Positions 1 through 9,700 of a stretch of DNA of 64,000 nt are shown piece after piece. Within the stretch, counting starts at the first letter, position 1. Every line of letters begins with the position of its first letter. Below the pieces are notes generated by a model. That model worked only from the letters and a program-made list of their open reading frames with translations. It ran no database searches and was not told where the DNA came from. Source of the DNA: Candidatus Poribacteria bacterium. GTDB taxonomy: Bacteria > Poribacteria > WGA-4E > WGA-3G. Position numbers and translations under genes: made by a program. The stretch spans positions 1-64,000 of the forward strand of contig JAJEJA010000095.1 in the NCBI GenBank assembly GCA_022828145.1, given 5' to 3'.

Positions 1-339
1 TATCTTCCTCCAACCCATTCATCCCTCATTCCCTTCCCCCTACCCCATCCATCTTGACACTACCGTAGCACATTCATCCTTGATTGTGCTTCTTTATCCA
101 ACATGCAGTAAATACCTTACAAAGGACTTCATCTTACCAAAACCCCCTTCCGCGTCCTCCGCGATTCTGACAAATAGAGTGCAAAAACTTTACACTCCCC
201 TTGCAACAACTGAGGTAATTCCCTTGACAATCCAAAATGTGTATGTTAAACAATGTGATAATATAAACACACAAATAGTTAACTGACACAGCTTGTATAG
301 TTATTTGCTCAATTTACGTTAATCCACAACTAATTGGTA

Positions 340-410
340 AAATTGGTAATTTTTCGATCGGAAAAACCCAGTCATAGAAAGGATTCGTGTACAGAAAAAA
401 TTACCAATTT
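340..410. repeat. 15-bp inverted repeat
   Basis: AAATTGGTAATTTTT at 340-354 is repeated exactly in inverted orientation at 396-410, with a spacer of about 40 bases. The left arm is preceded by another AATTGGT-like half (332-338). It could be a regulator site or a remnant of a palindromic element. It does not look like a terminator because the arms are AT-rich and no T-tract follows. The repeat is seen directly; the function is unknown. Confidence 0.55.
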
Positions 411-434
411 CCTGAAAGCATCAACAATTTTGAC

Positions 435-483
435 TTGACTGTTTTATAGGATTTTGGTAGGATACTAAAATTGGTTATCCTAC
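435..483 (+). promoter_or_regulatory. Probable promoter with overlapping dyad
   Basis: TTGACT (435-440) is followed after 17 bases by TAGGAT (458-463), a sigma70-like pair 23 bases or more upstream of the Crp-like start codon. An 8-bp perfect dyad, GTAGGATA (457-464) and TATCCTAC (476-483), overlaps the -10 region and the expected start site. An operator for autoregulation is possible. The dyad does not match the TGTGA-N6-TCACA Crp consensus. Confidence 0.4.
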
Positions 484-505
484 TTAGTACTATCTGAGAA
501 TTAGT

Positions 506-1447
506 ATGAAAAATCTTATAAAAGAACACTTCTGGTGTGTAAAGCACATCAATATCTTCCGAGACCTATCAGAAATAGATGCACGTGCATTAGATCAAAT
601 CACTACATTCAAACAACTAAAACATAAGGAACGCATCTCAACAGAAAGTGTTTATCTGATTAAAGAGGGTCGTGTGAAGATTGCCGATAACGCATCAGAA
701 CCTGAATCAGAAACACCCAAGAATACTGACCCAGACGAAAAACAGAATACAAAAGAGGTATTGGAACAGGGGGAATTGTTTGGTGTTGTTCAAAATGATG
801 CTGACGTTTTGGATGAAAATGTCCAGACTTATGCAGAGACTCTATCAGACGTATGTCTCGGTGTTGTGACGATTCGCGACTTTGCGTTTTTTCTCAAACG
901 GAAACCGCACTTAGCCCTGCCTTCAAAAAGTAGGATGCCTAATATGTTTAGAAAGGTTAGAAACGTTTATCCATCTATCAAAGGGAAAGACAAACAATTG
1001 CCTGTCGGTTCATCTAACATATTCAAGCTAAACAAAAATCCAGACAAACTCAGTAAGAATCCCCTTAGTAACATTGCCTTCCAGTGTGCCTCATCTCGTC
1101 TTGCTTTGTTACTACAGAATATTGCAGAAACACCAGACAGAAGAGGTGTCGTGTTAGTACCTCGTCTATCAACAAAACGTATATCAAGATTAATCGGCAG
1201 TTCAACCGAGACAATAGAATCGCTTCTAAAAACGTTCGAACAGCACAATGTAATTAAGAAACGGAGAGGAAGAATTCAGATTTTAAATCCTTGGCAGCTA
1301 AAGAAAATCGCGGATGCGCGTATGAAAACGCTCGCTCCACTTCCAGAACCTGACACCGCTTCTGATGATGATTTTGGTCTGGAATTACTGGCAAATCTAT
1401 CCAACGCTAATAACATTCAGACAGACTCAACAGTATCTAAAACGTAA
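506..1447 (+). CDS. Crp/Fnr-family transcriptional regulator
   Basis: Predicted DNA-binding regulator of 313 residues. The N-terminal part (about 15-145) fits a cyclic-nucleotide-binding-type beta barrel: 'IFRDLSEID', 'VYLIKEGRVKIA' and 'EQGELFGVV' are recognisable. The C-terminal part (about 190-270) is a Crp-type winged helix with 'TKRISRLIGSSTETIESLL' as the helix-turn-helix. An acidic, Asn/Glu-rich insertion (about 58-85) sits between the barrel strands, and the Arg-Ser/Thr-Ala ligand signature of true cAMP receptors is not visible, so it probably senses something else or nothing. A tail of some 50 residues follows the HTH. No clear Shine-Dalgarno sequence precedes the ATG. It stands alone, 38 bases ahead of the M28 peptidase gene. 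Confidence 0.8.
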   Translation: MKNLIKEHFWCVKHINIFRDLSEIDARALDQITTFKQLKHKERISTESVYLIKEGRVKIADNASEPESETPKNTDPDEKQNTKEVLEQGELFGVVQNDADVLDENVQTYAETLSDVCLGVVTIRDFAFFLKRKPHLALPSKSRMPNMFRKVRNVYPSIKGKDKQLPVGSSNIFKLNKNPDKLSKNPLSNIAFQCASSRLALLLQNIAETPDRRGVVLVPRLSTKRISRLIGSSTETIESLLKTFEQHNVIKKRRGRIQILNPWQLKKIADARMKTLAPLPEPDTASDDDFGLELLANLSNANNIQTDSTVSKT

Positions 1448-1485
1448 ACATAAGTTTGTCAACTTTCTCTTGACAAAAGGAGACC

Positions 1486-2868
1486 ATGAACAACAAAAAT
1501 CCATACCTACATTTAGACCAGCAAATGGTCGGCGATATTTATACAAGTCGTGAATCTATGGAAAACCTCACGGTGCTATGTGATGACTTCGGTTCACGTT
1601 TTGCAGGAACTCCTGAAGAGTACAAGGCAGCAACCTTTATTTCGGACACATTCACACGATACGGACTTGAGAACGTTAGATTAGAGGAATATCCGTATGC
1701 CGGATGGACACGCGGTCAAGCAACCTTGACAATCACCGAACCTATAGAAAGAACTTTACACTGCATTTCGCTACCCTACTGTCCTGAAAATGATATTACA
1801 GCTGAGCTTGTTTCTGTTGGACATGGCAGTCCAAACGAATACAGTAAAATTGAGGACACTGCAAAAACAAAGATTGTGATGGCGAAAAGTTCATCTCCAA
1901 GGAACCTTGGACGATGGGTACACCGAAAAGAAAAGTATGAACGGGCAGTTCTCTATGGAGCAAGCGCATTCATTTTTGTCAGTGAGCATCCAGGTGTCGG
2001 ACCCGAAACGGGGAGTCTTCAGAATGATAGTCCCGCACCAATTCCTGGTATCTCCGTTTGTAAGGAAGACGGTGATTTTCTAACGCGATGTATAGACCGA
2101 TACGGAAAAGTCAAAATGCGACTACAAACGACTGATATCAACGAACCACGCACATCTTGGAATGTTGTCGCTGACCTCCCAGGAAAAGAAATACCAGAAG
2201 AGATGATTATATTAGGATGCCATTACGATGGACACGACATAGCACAAGGGGCTCACGACCCAGCATCAGGCATGGTTTCTGTAATAGAAGCTGCACGGGT
2301 TTTAGCTACGTATGCTGCCGATTCACTTAAACGAACTATCAGATTCATCGCTTTTGGGACAGAAGAAATCGGTCTCACGGGAGCATCTCGATATACAGAC
2401 GCACATGATGACGAGTTAGATAACATCAGATTCTTGCTGAATATGGATGCTGCAGGTGGAACAAGCAGAAAAGGCATCGTCCTGCATCATTGGGAAATAT
2501 TGCAGCCGTTGTTTGAACGTTTTCAAGGGCATATACATGATGATATGCCTATAGGCCAGAAAGTGCATTCCTATTCCGACCACTTCCCCTTTTTCCTAAA
2601 GGGAGTGCCGACAAGCCACATGGGGGACCCTACATCAGCACCGTCAGGACGCGGATTTGGACATACCGCTTACGATACTCTCGAAAAGGTAGAATTAGAC
2701 AACCTGCGACGAGCAAGTTCAATCGGGGCAAGGATAGCACTACGATGTGCCTACATCAAAAATATCCCCGCAAAACGGCGTTCTTTAGATGAAGTTCAAA
2801 AAATTGTAGACACAGATCCTGGTTTAGAAGGATACCGCATATCACTGAAATTGAAAAAAAACAGATAA
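1486..2868 (+). CDS. M28-family zinc peptidase (aminopeptidase-like)
   Basis: Metallopeptidase of 460 residues with a protease-associated-type region (about 90-215) followed by the M28 catalytic domain. The two-zinc ligand set is visible: H246 in 'GCHYDG', D258 in 'HDPASG', the E293-E294 pair in 'TEEIG' (general base and ligand), D321 in 'NMDAAG' and H393 in 'GFGHTAYDT'. No signal peptide is obvious, so it is probably cytoplasmic, though many relatives are exported. A good ribosome site (AAAGGAGA) precedes the ATG. It may share a transcript with the upstream regulator. A strong hairpin follows. It hydrolyses N-terminal residues or short peptides by family analogy; the substrate cannot be read from sequence. 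Confidence 0.88.
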   Translation: MNNKNPYLHLDQQMVGDIYTSRESMENLTVLCDDFGSRFAGTPEEYKAATFISDTFTRYGLENVRLEEYPYAGWTRGQATLTITEPIERTLHCISLPYCPENDITAELVSVGHGSPNEYSKIEDTAKTKIVMAKSSSPRNLGRWVHRKEKYERAVLYGASAFIFVSEHPGVGPETGSLQNDSPAPIPGISVCKEDGDFLTRCIDRYGKVKMRLQTTDINEPRTSWNVVADLPGKEIPEEMIILGCHYDGHDIAQGAHDPASGMVSVIEAARVLATYAADSLKRTIRFIAFGTEEIGLTGASRYTDAHDDELDNIRFLLNMDAAGGTSRKGIVLHHWEILQPLFERFQGHIHDDMPIGQKVHSYSDHFPFFLKGVPTSHMGDPTSAPSGRGFGHTAYDTLEKVELDNLRRASSIGARIALRCAYIKNIPAKRRSLDEVQKIVDTDPGLEGYRISLKLKKNR

Positions 2869-2887
2869 CTTGATCGTAGATCGACAT

Positions 2888-2933
2888 AAAAAAGCACACT
2901 CGTCTGTATTATACAGATAGAATGTGCTTTTTT
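2888..2933. terminator. Bidirectional rho-independent terminator
   Basis: A long hairpin with arms starting AAAAAAGCACA and ending in the complementary TGTGCTTTTTT, closed at the top by TCTGTAT/ATACAGA. It lies between the convergent M28 peptidase and LamG genes and has an A-tract on one side and a T-tract on the other, so it can end transcription from both. Confidence 0.88.
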
Positions 2934-2961
2934 GATAGAAAACTGCAGGATATAATCTATG

Positions 2962-3753
2962 CTAATAATTGGCTTTAATATTTCCCCACGTGGTTGTCAT
3001 CTTGTCCTTAGCTTCTACATCAGCAACTGTATTACCAAGTCCTTTCGTCATTAGGGTTTCAATCTCTGACTGGTCTAATGCCACACTAAATATAGCGACT
3101 TCATCTATAACTGCGTTCCCGAATCTCCCAGCACAGCATGAATCTCTACCAATAAAAACAGCACCCGCATCTGCATCAAGGGGAGTTTTATCGAGATTCA
3201 TTGCACTTTCTTCTTTAGCATCAATGTAGATGAACCATTCACCGGTTGCACTGTCCCAGGTAGCAGTGTACATGTGCCACTCAGTAACATCTGCGGGACC
3301 AATTGCATTATCACTCCATGCACGCGGTTTGTTCCAACACCCACCATTGCAAATTGCCCAAGCGACATTCTTCGTGCCTGTGTTAGGATGCAAAACATAA
3401 GCATTACGTTTTTCTATCATCCAACCGTGCTGATTCCAATTCTCTGTCAAACTTTTTACCCAAAGCGACACAGTTATGGCTTCACGAGGGTTTTCATGTT
3501 CTGGTACTTCAACATGGGCAGCACTGCCATCCAATTCTAAGGCTTTGCCAAATTTACCATCAACCCATTTTGGATTGCCATGTACAATACCGTCTAATCC
3601 ATTTTCTGAAGCGTCAGTAGCAACTTCGCCGCTTCCCTCATCAAACAACCATACACCAACTACATCATCAGGATCAATCGCTGCGTCGGATGTCGCTAAC
3701 ATTAAACTGAAACTTACACATAAAATAAACACAACTAAAATACCGAGTCTCAT
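2962..3753 (-). CDS. Secreted LamG/concanavalin-like domain protein
   Basis: Exported protein of 263 residues from the chosen start. The N-terminus 'MRLGILVVFILCVSFSLML' with a following 'ATSDAA' is a typical Sec signal peptide. The mature part has 'VGVWLFDEGSGEVATDAS', 'ITVSLWVK', 'WHMYTATWD', 'IYIDAKEE' and 'IDEVAIFSVALDQSEI', the hallmark strands of LamG/concanavalin A-like jelly-roll domains that bind carbohydrate. I chose this start over an in-frame ATG 15 bases upstream because GGAGGG sits 8 bases before it and the upstream ATG overlaps that site. The gene stands alone and is convergent with the peptidase gene. Likely role is glycan binding at the cell surface; the ligand is unknown. 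Confidence 0.88.
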   Translation of the reverse strand: MRLGILVVFILCVSFSLMLATSDAAIDPDDVVGVWLFDEGSGEVATDASENGLDGIVHGNPKWVDGKFGKALELDGSAAHVEVPEHENPREAITVSLWVKSLTENWNQHGWMIEKRNAYVLHPNTGTKNVAWAICNGGCWNKPRAWSDNAIGPADVTEWHMYTATWDSATGEWFIYIDAKEESAMNLDKTPLDADAGAVFIGRDSCCAGRFGNAVIDEVAIFSVALDQSEIETLMTKGLGNTVADVEAKDKMTTTWGNIKANY

Positions 3754-3930
3754 TGATTTTCCCTCCATTTCTTGAATAACATGTTGAAATACAATTAATA
3801 AACTATACTATATCCTATAATACCAATTATGTCATACCAAGTCAATTTAAAACTGAAGAATTGAAGAATGGGTAACACTTAAACTTTACACACCTATAGG
3901 TGTAAAGTTAAGGAATTTTCGATGCCAGAA

Positions 3931-4231
3931 TCCCTCTTCAGTCCCGTAGGGACGCTATGTTTACAGCTAAACGTTATACAAACCCTCTTTAGTCCCGTAT
4001 GAAGTTTAAATAATTAAAGGGGTAATTTCTTGTTTGCATAATGAAGGCATACCACTCTGCTGGCGAGGTTTCCTAACCTCGCCAAATTACCCAAATATTT
4101 TCTTTAACTTCATTAGGGACGATATGTATAGTAGCTCATTCTGATATAAACATATCGTCCCTACGGGACTGGAGAGAGGTGGGGTACACATTTTTCTATA
4201 AATATATCGTCCCTACGGGACTGAAGAGAAG
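3931..4231. repeat. Four copies of a short palindromic-core repeat
   Basis: The unit reads roughly CTCTTTAGTCCCGTAGGGACGATATGTTTATA. Copies: about 3933-3966 (plus), 3983-4130 (plus, split by an insertion), 4143-4179 (minus) and 4191-4231 (minus). The core TCCCGTAGGGA is nearly palindromic, and the two plus and two minus copies could pair into large hairpins. I associate this repeat type with dispersed intergenic repeats in Poribacteria and some cyanobacteria; a genome-wide count would confirm it. Confidence 0.75.
4000..4113. mobile_element. 114-bp MITE-like insertion inside a repeat copy
   Basis: The repeat core TCCCGTAGGGAC is interrupted after TCCCGTA and resumes as TAGGGAC, so TA (3998-3999 and 4114-4115) looks like a duplicated target. 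The inserted segment begins TGAAGTTTAAA and ends TTTAACTTCAT, near-perfect terminal inverted repeats. Inside are a second inverted pair, GGGTAATTT (4020-4028) with AAATTACCC (4084-4092), and a hairpin GGCGAGGTT-TCCT-AACCTCGCC (4062-4083). TA duplication is typical of IS630/mariner-type transposition, so this is probably a non-autonomous element mobilised in trans. It encodes nothing. Confidence 0.72.
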
Positions 4232-4312
4232 ACAAACCGTATAACCATAAGGATTCAGAGTGATTCATCAGAGTTTCTAAGTTTTCTTAACTTTACACCT
4301 ATACACTTAAAC

Positions 4313-4342
4313 TTTACACACCCAATGTATTAATGCTATAAT
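4313..4342 (+). promoter_or_regulatory. Sigma70-like promoter for HtrA-type gene
   Basis: TTTACA (4313-4318) and TATAAT (4337-4342) are separated by 18 bases, some 55 bases ahead of the protease ATG. The -35 box lies inside the right-hand 19-bp direct repeat, so the repeat element contributes part of the promoter. Confidence 0.5.
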
Positions 4343-4397
4343 TGAGACAGCAAACTTTAATTCTTAACCTCAGAAAAGGTATAATACAAAATTACAA

Positions 4398-5873
4398 ATG
4401 ACAGTCTTATCATATAGCAGATTACTTAAAATAGGACAGCAGTTTTCAAATCTCTGTAAGATCCGTAAAAGAACAATTCTAATCTTGATCATGATTTCTT
4501 GCTTCTTTGGTTTTATCAATACTGTAAATATATTGGCAGAACAGGACTTACAACGTGCTGTTACACAATCTCGGAGAACTGCCATCGTCAACGCAGTTGA
4601 ACGGGCAAGTCCAGCAGTTGTGAATATTAGTGCAATTCGCAGTGTGGCGCAGCTAACACCCTTTGAAGAATGGTGGTGGGGTGACCTCCCTCAAGTTCAG
4701 AGACGATCCTTACGGGAAGTCGGTTCAGGTGTCATCATCAGTAAAGAGGGTCATATCCTCACAAACCATCACGTCATTGAGCAGGCAGAAAAAATCACTG
4801 TTGCCATTGCTGATGGGCGACAGTTTAAGGCTGAAATACTTGGATATGATTTCCTATCCGACCTTGCATTATTAAAGGTTAATACGAAAGAGGATTTACC
4901 CAAAATCGAATGGGGCAATTCTGATGACCTGCTTATCGGTGAATGGGCACTTGCAATAGGAAATCCTTTTGGACTATCAATCGGCACCGCACAACCCACA
5001 GTGACAATCGGCATTGTTAGTGCTACACAACGTTCTATGACTGTTGACAACCGATTCTATGAAGCACTTATACAAACAGATGCATCCGTGAACCCCGGTA
5101 ACAGTGGCGGTGCATTAGTAAATGTATTTGGACAACTGATCGGTATTAATACTGTCATACGTTCAACAAGTGGCGGTTCACAAGGGGTCGGTTTTGCTAT
5201 TCCAACAAACAAAGCAAGAAGAGTTATCAGAAAGATCATTGAACACGGTACCGTTGTACCCCCTTATCTTGGCATAGAAACACAGTCCGTAACTGAGGAA
5301 ATGGCGGAAAAACTTCTCGGTAAAGCTATTGCACAGAACGCAATCTATTCCCGCGGCGTTTTAGTAGCAGAACTTGAAAAAGATAGTCCGATTGCCAAAG
5401 CAGGTATAAAACGCGGCGACATCATAAAATCAATGGCAGGATTAAAAATAAAAGATGAAAATGAATTCAAGGCTGTTGGACGATTGCTACCGCTAAATCA
5501 GGACATACCATTTGAATTTATACGGAGGGGAAATCAGGAGAATACATTCATAAGATTACAAGAATTGGAATGGAATTATATACCCGATGGATGGGGCCTC
5601 ACCCTCACACAACCGAATAGGAATTACCTCAAGCAATCAAATCGACAGGGAGTCCTCATCTCACACGTGGAAAAAGATAGTGGTTTAGCAGATAGTTTAA
5701 AAAAGGGAGACATCATCTATCGGATAAACGACATCACCATTCATTCATTGGAAATATTTAAGATTGTGGATCAACGCATCAGAGGAAGGTATAGAATACG
5801 ACTTTACTTCGAGAGAGCTGGCAAAGAAAAATCTATCTCTATCACTTTTAATAGGAACAATCGTTATAGATAA
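4398..5873 (+). CDS. Membrane-anchored HtrA/DegP-family serine protease with two PDZ domains
   Basis: Envelope quality-control protease of 491 residues. One hydrophobic segment (about 26-45) anchors or exports it, with the protease in the periplasm. The trypsin-like domain (about 65-280) has the full triad: H125 in 'TNHHVIE', D155 in 'SDLALLK', S236 in 'GNSGGAL'. Two PDZ-type domains follow: the first (about 285-385) with 'GVLVAELEKDSPIAKAGIKRGDII', the second (about 400-490) with 'GVLISHVEKDSGLADSLKKGDIIYRI'. Length and order match DegQ/DegP-type proteins, while the retained N-terminal anchor recalls DegS. No strong Shine-Dalgarno is visible at the ATG. The neighbouring TPR gene lies about 130 bases downstream. 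With RseP and an ECF/anti-sigma pair elsewhere in the window it may act in regulated proteolysis. Confidence 0.92.
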   Translation: MTVLSYSRLLKIGQQFSNLCKIRKRTILILIMISCFFGFINTVNILAEQDLQRAVTQSRRTAIVNAVERASPAVVNISAIRSVAQLTPFEEWWWGDLPQVQRRSLREVGSGVIISKEGHILTNHHVIEQAEKITVAIADGRQFKAEILGYDFLSDLALLKVNTKEDLPKIEWGNSDDLLIGEWALAIGNPFGLSIGTAQPTVTIGIVSATQRSMTVDNRFYEALIQTDASVNPGNSGGALVNVFGQLIGINTVIRSTSGGSQGVGFAIPTNKARRVIRKIIEHGTVVPPYLGIETQSVTEEMAEKLLGKAIAQNAIYSRGVLVAELEKDSPIAKAGIKRGDIIKSMAGLKIKDENEFKAVGRLLPLNQDIPFEFIRRGNQENTFIRLQELEWNYIPDGWGLTLTQPNRNYLKQSNRQGVLISHVEKDSGLADSLKKGDIIYRINDITIHSLEIFKIVDQRIRGRYRIRLYFERAGKEKSISITFNRNNRYR

Positions 5874-6005
5874 GTGTTTTAAGGTTACTTACAGATAGAA
5901 GCAATTCCCATCCAAATAAATGGCAAACAACAATATGGATGGACAGAGCGTATCCTATAGATAGAATGCATGATCAATGCCATCCAAAACATTGGAGATA
6001 TAAAA

Positions 6006-6728
6006 ATGAAAACGTACATGCTCATACTTATTATTATTTGTGTGTCAATTGTCCTTATTGGAACTATACATTACTTGGGGGGTAGGAACTCACAATCTCC
6101 TGAGGAAGTAAATGTTGAAAGCGAAGAGTTTAGGTCTATCAAGATTGATGCAGAAAACGCATATATTGCACAGAATTATACGCAGGCGATTGCGCTTTAC
6201 GAGCAAGCATTAGACTTACGTCCAGAAAATGCTGAGATATATAACGACCTCGGTTCCTCACACTACGATCTTGGACTGAAATACGCAGGTCCAGATTGGC
6301 CCTCATGGAAGAAAGACTTAACAGGGGCATCAGTGAAAGAGGCGTATGCTGAACTTGACCTCGCTATAGAGAAAACCGAATCCGGTTATATCGTTTTGCT
6401 AACAGACTCAACTAAGATAGCCAATGCAATTCAACTATATGCAGAAGAAAAAGGAGGGAAGGTATTTCCACACTACGGAAATACTGGGACAACGCTCAAT
6501 ATCCTAATAGGTTCAACAAAAGATCATCTGTTGCATGCGCGATGGTTGTACCTTAAGTCTATAGAATATAAATCTACTTACGATGCACCGTATCGCAATC
6601 TCGGATCGTTTTATATGAAAATTGGTTTAAGGGATAAAGCCATCAATTTCTTGCTTGAAGCCAAAAAACGTGCACCTGGAGATGAAGAACTCGCTGAATA
6701 CCTGCACCAATTTGGGGGAGATTTTTAA
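6006..6728 (+). CDS. Membrane-anchored TPR protein
   Basis: Protein of 240 residues with an N-terminal signal-anchor ('TYMLILIIICVSIVLIGTIHYL') and TPR units in the exported part: one at about 45-80 ('YIAQNYTQAIALYEQALDL') and a second near the C-terminus ('APYRNLGSFYMKIGLRDKAI'). The region between ('AIQLYAEEKGGKVFPHYG') is not recognised. I moved the start to the ATG at 6006 because GGAGA lies just upstream; an in-frame ATG 36 bases earlier lacks a site. It lies between the HtrA-type protease and the cyclase/ATPase gene and may be co-transcribed with either. Likely a scaffold for protein-protein contacts at the membrane. Confidence 0.75.
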   Translation: MKTYMLILIIICVSIVLIGTIHYLGGRNSQSPEEVNVESEEFRSIKIDAENAYIAQNYTQAIALYEQALDLRPENAEIYNDLGSSHYDLGLKYAGPDWPSWKKDLTGASVKEAYAELDLAIEKTESGYIVLLTDSTKIANAIQLYAEEKGGKVFPHYGNTGTTLNILIGSTKDHLLHARWLYLKSIEYKSTYDAPYRNLGSFYMKIGLRDKAINFLLEAKKRAPGDEELAEYLHQFGGDF

Positions 6729-6771
6729 ACAGTTAAAGGGAGTATGTGCTATAGATATACCCGTATAAATT

Positions 6772-9700
6772 ATGCAAAGCCTAACCCAAAAACGTTGCAC
6801 AAATTGTGGGTTTCTCAATCCATCTGTGAAGTTCTGTGGGGACTGCGGATGTGAGCTTGATAACAACGAAACACCTATCAGTGCAACACCGATCAGCAAA
6901 GCAGTCAGCAAAGCAGAGAGGCGTCAACTGACAGTTCTATTTTGCGATGTTATTGACTCAACAGCATTGACAGAACAATTAGATCCAGAAGATTTAAGAC
7001 AAGTGTTAGATGCATATCGAGCATCTGTCGCAGCTGTTGTTTTGGAATACGATGGACATATCGCGCAATATTTCGGAGATGGAATTCTTGTCTACTTCGG
7101 ATATCCCATCGCACATGAAGACGCAACACGGCGGGCTGTTCAAGCAGGTTTGGGAATCGTCGCTGGTTTAGAAACACTGAATTCACAATTGTTAGAGATG
7201 TTCGGTATCCAGATACAGGTACGTCTCAGTATTGACACCGGTTTGGTTGTTGTATGGGAAATCGGAACACCCAAAAATAAAACTGAGCAACGCTCCCCTT
7301 TAGAAAGTTATAACGGAGAACGTTATCACGGTGATGCAATAGATATTGTGGGAAAAACACCCAATATTGCTGCACGAATGCAACAGATCGCACCACCGAA
7401 CGGGATCGTGATCGGTGATACAACACTCAGATTAATTGAGGGTCTCTTCACATATCAGGACTTAGGTACAATAACACTGAAAGGTATCTCTCAACCTGTC
7501 CCGATATACCAGATACTTGAGGAACATCCCGACAGCACACTGCCAGCATTCAGACGTGAACAGACAAAACTACCATCACACGATGGCATGACACCAATAA
7601 TTGGTAGAGACCAACACGTTTCTACCCTTAAAGATAGATGGGAACTTGCTCTAAAATCATCTGGACAGGTCGTCCTGATTGAAGGGGAGGCGGGAATCGG
7701 GAAATCTCGTATCGTCGCCGTTATTGCTGACACTGTTACATGTTACAATGGTGCTGAAGCAGATGCACAAATATTAGAATGTCGCGGATCACCAGATTCA
7801 CAAAACAGTCCTTTATATCCAATCCTCACACTACTAAAACAGCAACTCTTAAAGTTTGGAGAGATGGACACGGGTGAAAAACGACTCGTAAAACTGGAGG
7901 AGTTCCTGAACAGAAACGATATCAGGGCAAATCAACTCCCTGTTTTGGCTGAACTATTAGAAATTGATGCAAACTATCAACCCGTTGCATTGAAACCAGA
8001 ACAACTCCGAAGACGCATTTTACAAACACTCGTTAGAATTTTCTTAAGAACCGCTCAACGTAAACCTCTTCTCCTTATCGCTGAAGATTTACATTGGGCA
8101 GATCCATCTACAATAGATTTCTTACATCTGTTAATCTCTCGCATGGAAAAAAATCCAATACTTGCTATCCTTACATTACGTGGAGAGGTTGAGGTTAATC
8201 AAGATAAAACACAAGCCGCAAGTAGAGCAAAACTCAATTCACTAACAGGGTTTAGATGGGTAACCGATATCTCCTTAGAACGCATGAGTAGAGAACAGGT
8301 GTTTCAGATGATCTCGGAAGTCGCAGGAGATCACGCTATACCTTCAGATGTGTCCAAACAGATAGCTGAAAAAACCGAAGGTGTTCCTTTTTTTGTTGAA
8401 GAAATAACACGCATGGTGATTGAATCTGACATGCAAGATATTGATGTTACGACAGATATACCAGCGACTCTACAAGCATCATTGACAGCACGACTTGACC
8501 GACTGGGTGATCGGAAAGAAATAGTACAACTTGGCGCAACACTCGGTAGGGAATGGACTGCAGAATTACTGCATAAAGTCATGGTCAGCATAACTGAAGA
8601 ACCGACAACAGATCAGATACTGACACATGCTGAAAAAACGACAGTTTCGCACCCGTTAACAGATCAGATGAACAATCTGCAATGGCTTGAAAATGAGTTA
8701 AATTACCTGATTGAAGCAGATATATTAAGGTCAAGAATGACCCATGAAAACAAACTCGTTTACACTTTTAGACACCCGTTAGTCCAAGAAACGGCTTATC
8801 AAGGACTCTTAAAAAGTACACGTATTGCATACCATAGACGGATTGCTACAGTGTTACGTAGGTCATTCGGTGATGTTGTTCGGACACAACCTGAATTGGT
8901 TGCATACCACTATACGGAGGGAGAACTCCCCGAACGCGGTATTGAGTATTGGCAACAGGCTGGACAACGTGCAGTCGTTCGGTCTGCTAATGTTGAAGGG
9001 ATTCGACACCTTACACAAGGTTTAACGTTGTTAGAAACTTTACCAGACTCTCCAGCACGGGCAGCACGGGAACTGGTGCTACAGACAACCTTGGGACCAG
9101 CTTTGATAGCGACGATGGGGTATGCAGCACGTGAAGTAGAAGAAACTTATGTACGCGCAAAAGAACTCCTGGAAACAATGCCAAACAGCGAAAGGATGCC
9201 ACTCCGATTTCCTATTCTCTTTGGACTGTGGTTGTCATACCTCGTTAGAGCGAAACTGCAAACTGCACGGGAACTGGGGGAACAGTGTTTAGTAATGGCA
9301 GAACAACAAGACGACGAAGTATTACAGGTAGAAGCACATCGCGCATTAGGAGCAACACTCTTCTATCTCGGGGAGCTAAAGATGGCACGCGCACACATTG
9401 AAGCAGGTATTTCACGATATGATCCACACCAACATCCAGTCCATGCATTTTTTCACTATCTTGCTGATCCTGGAATGACTTTACACGCTTATGCCGCCCC
9501 ACTCATGTGGTGTTTAGGGTATCCAGAACAAGCTATAGATAAATTCCAAGAGTCACAGCAGATGGGTGAGGAACGACCACACCCGTTTAGCAAAGTAATC
9601 TCATTACATTTTGGTGCTCTGATGTATCAACAGCGTGGAGATGCAGGAAAAGTCAACGAATACGCTACAGAACTCATAGCAATATGCAAAGAACACGGAT

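Larger units (their letters stand above)
1..505. other. Intergenic region upstream of Crp-like gene
   Basis: No convincing gene. The first 60 bases are pyrimidine-rich. An open frame at 80-286 has no ribosome binding site and no recognisable protein. The rest is AT-rich and holds a long inverted repeat (340-410) and a likely promoter with a dyad (435-483), both listed separately. The motif AACTTTACAC near 187 resembles the repeat motif seen around 3880 and 4290. Confidence 0.6.
3876..4322. repeat. Element with 18-bp terminal inverted repeats and 19-bp flanking direct repeats
   Basis: TATAGGTGTAAAGTTAAG (3895-3912) is repeated perfectly in inverted orientation at 4286-4303. Immediately outside, CACTTAAACTTTACACACC occurs at 3876-3894 and again, identical and in direct orientation, at 4304-4322. 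The enclosed 409 bases carry no gene. The direct repeats are longer than usual target duplications and resemble the inverted-repeat ends, so the ends may be two tandem related motifs instead. A similar motif pair lies near 16942-16968 in another promoter region. Confidence 0.75.
3754..4397. other. Gene-free, repeat-rich region between divergent genes
   Basis: Divergent 5' region of the LamG and HtrA-type genes, with no coding frame worth naming. It holds an element bounded by perfect terminal inverted repeats (3895-4303), four copies of a GTCCCGTAGGGACGATATG-type repeat, one of which carries a small insertion (4000-4113), and a promoter for the downstream protease gene. Each is listed separately. 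Confidence 0.8.

Noticed and set aside
80-286. 68-codon open frame on the plus strand
   Set aside because: No ribosome site, low-complexity and Thr/Pro-rich product with no recognisable pattern; the region reads as intergenic.
3931-4231. CRISPR array
   Set aside because: Copies are in both orientations, unevenly spaced and few; no cas gene is near. Dispersed palindromic repeats fit better.
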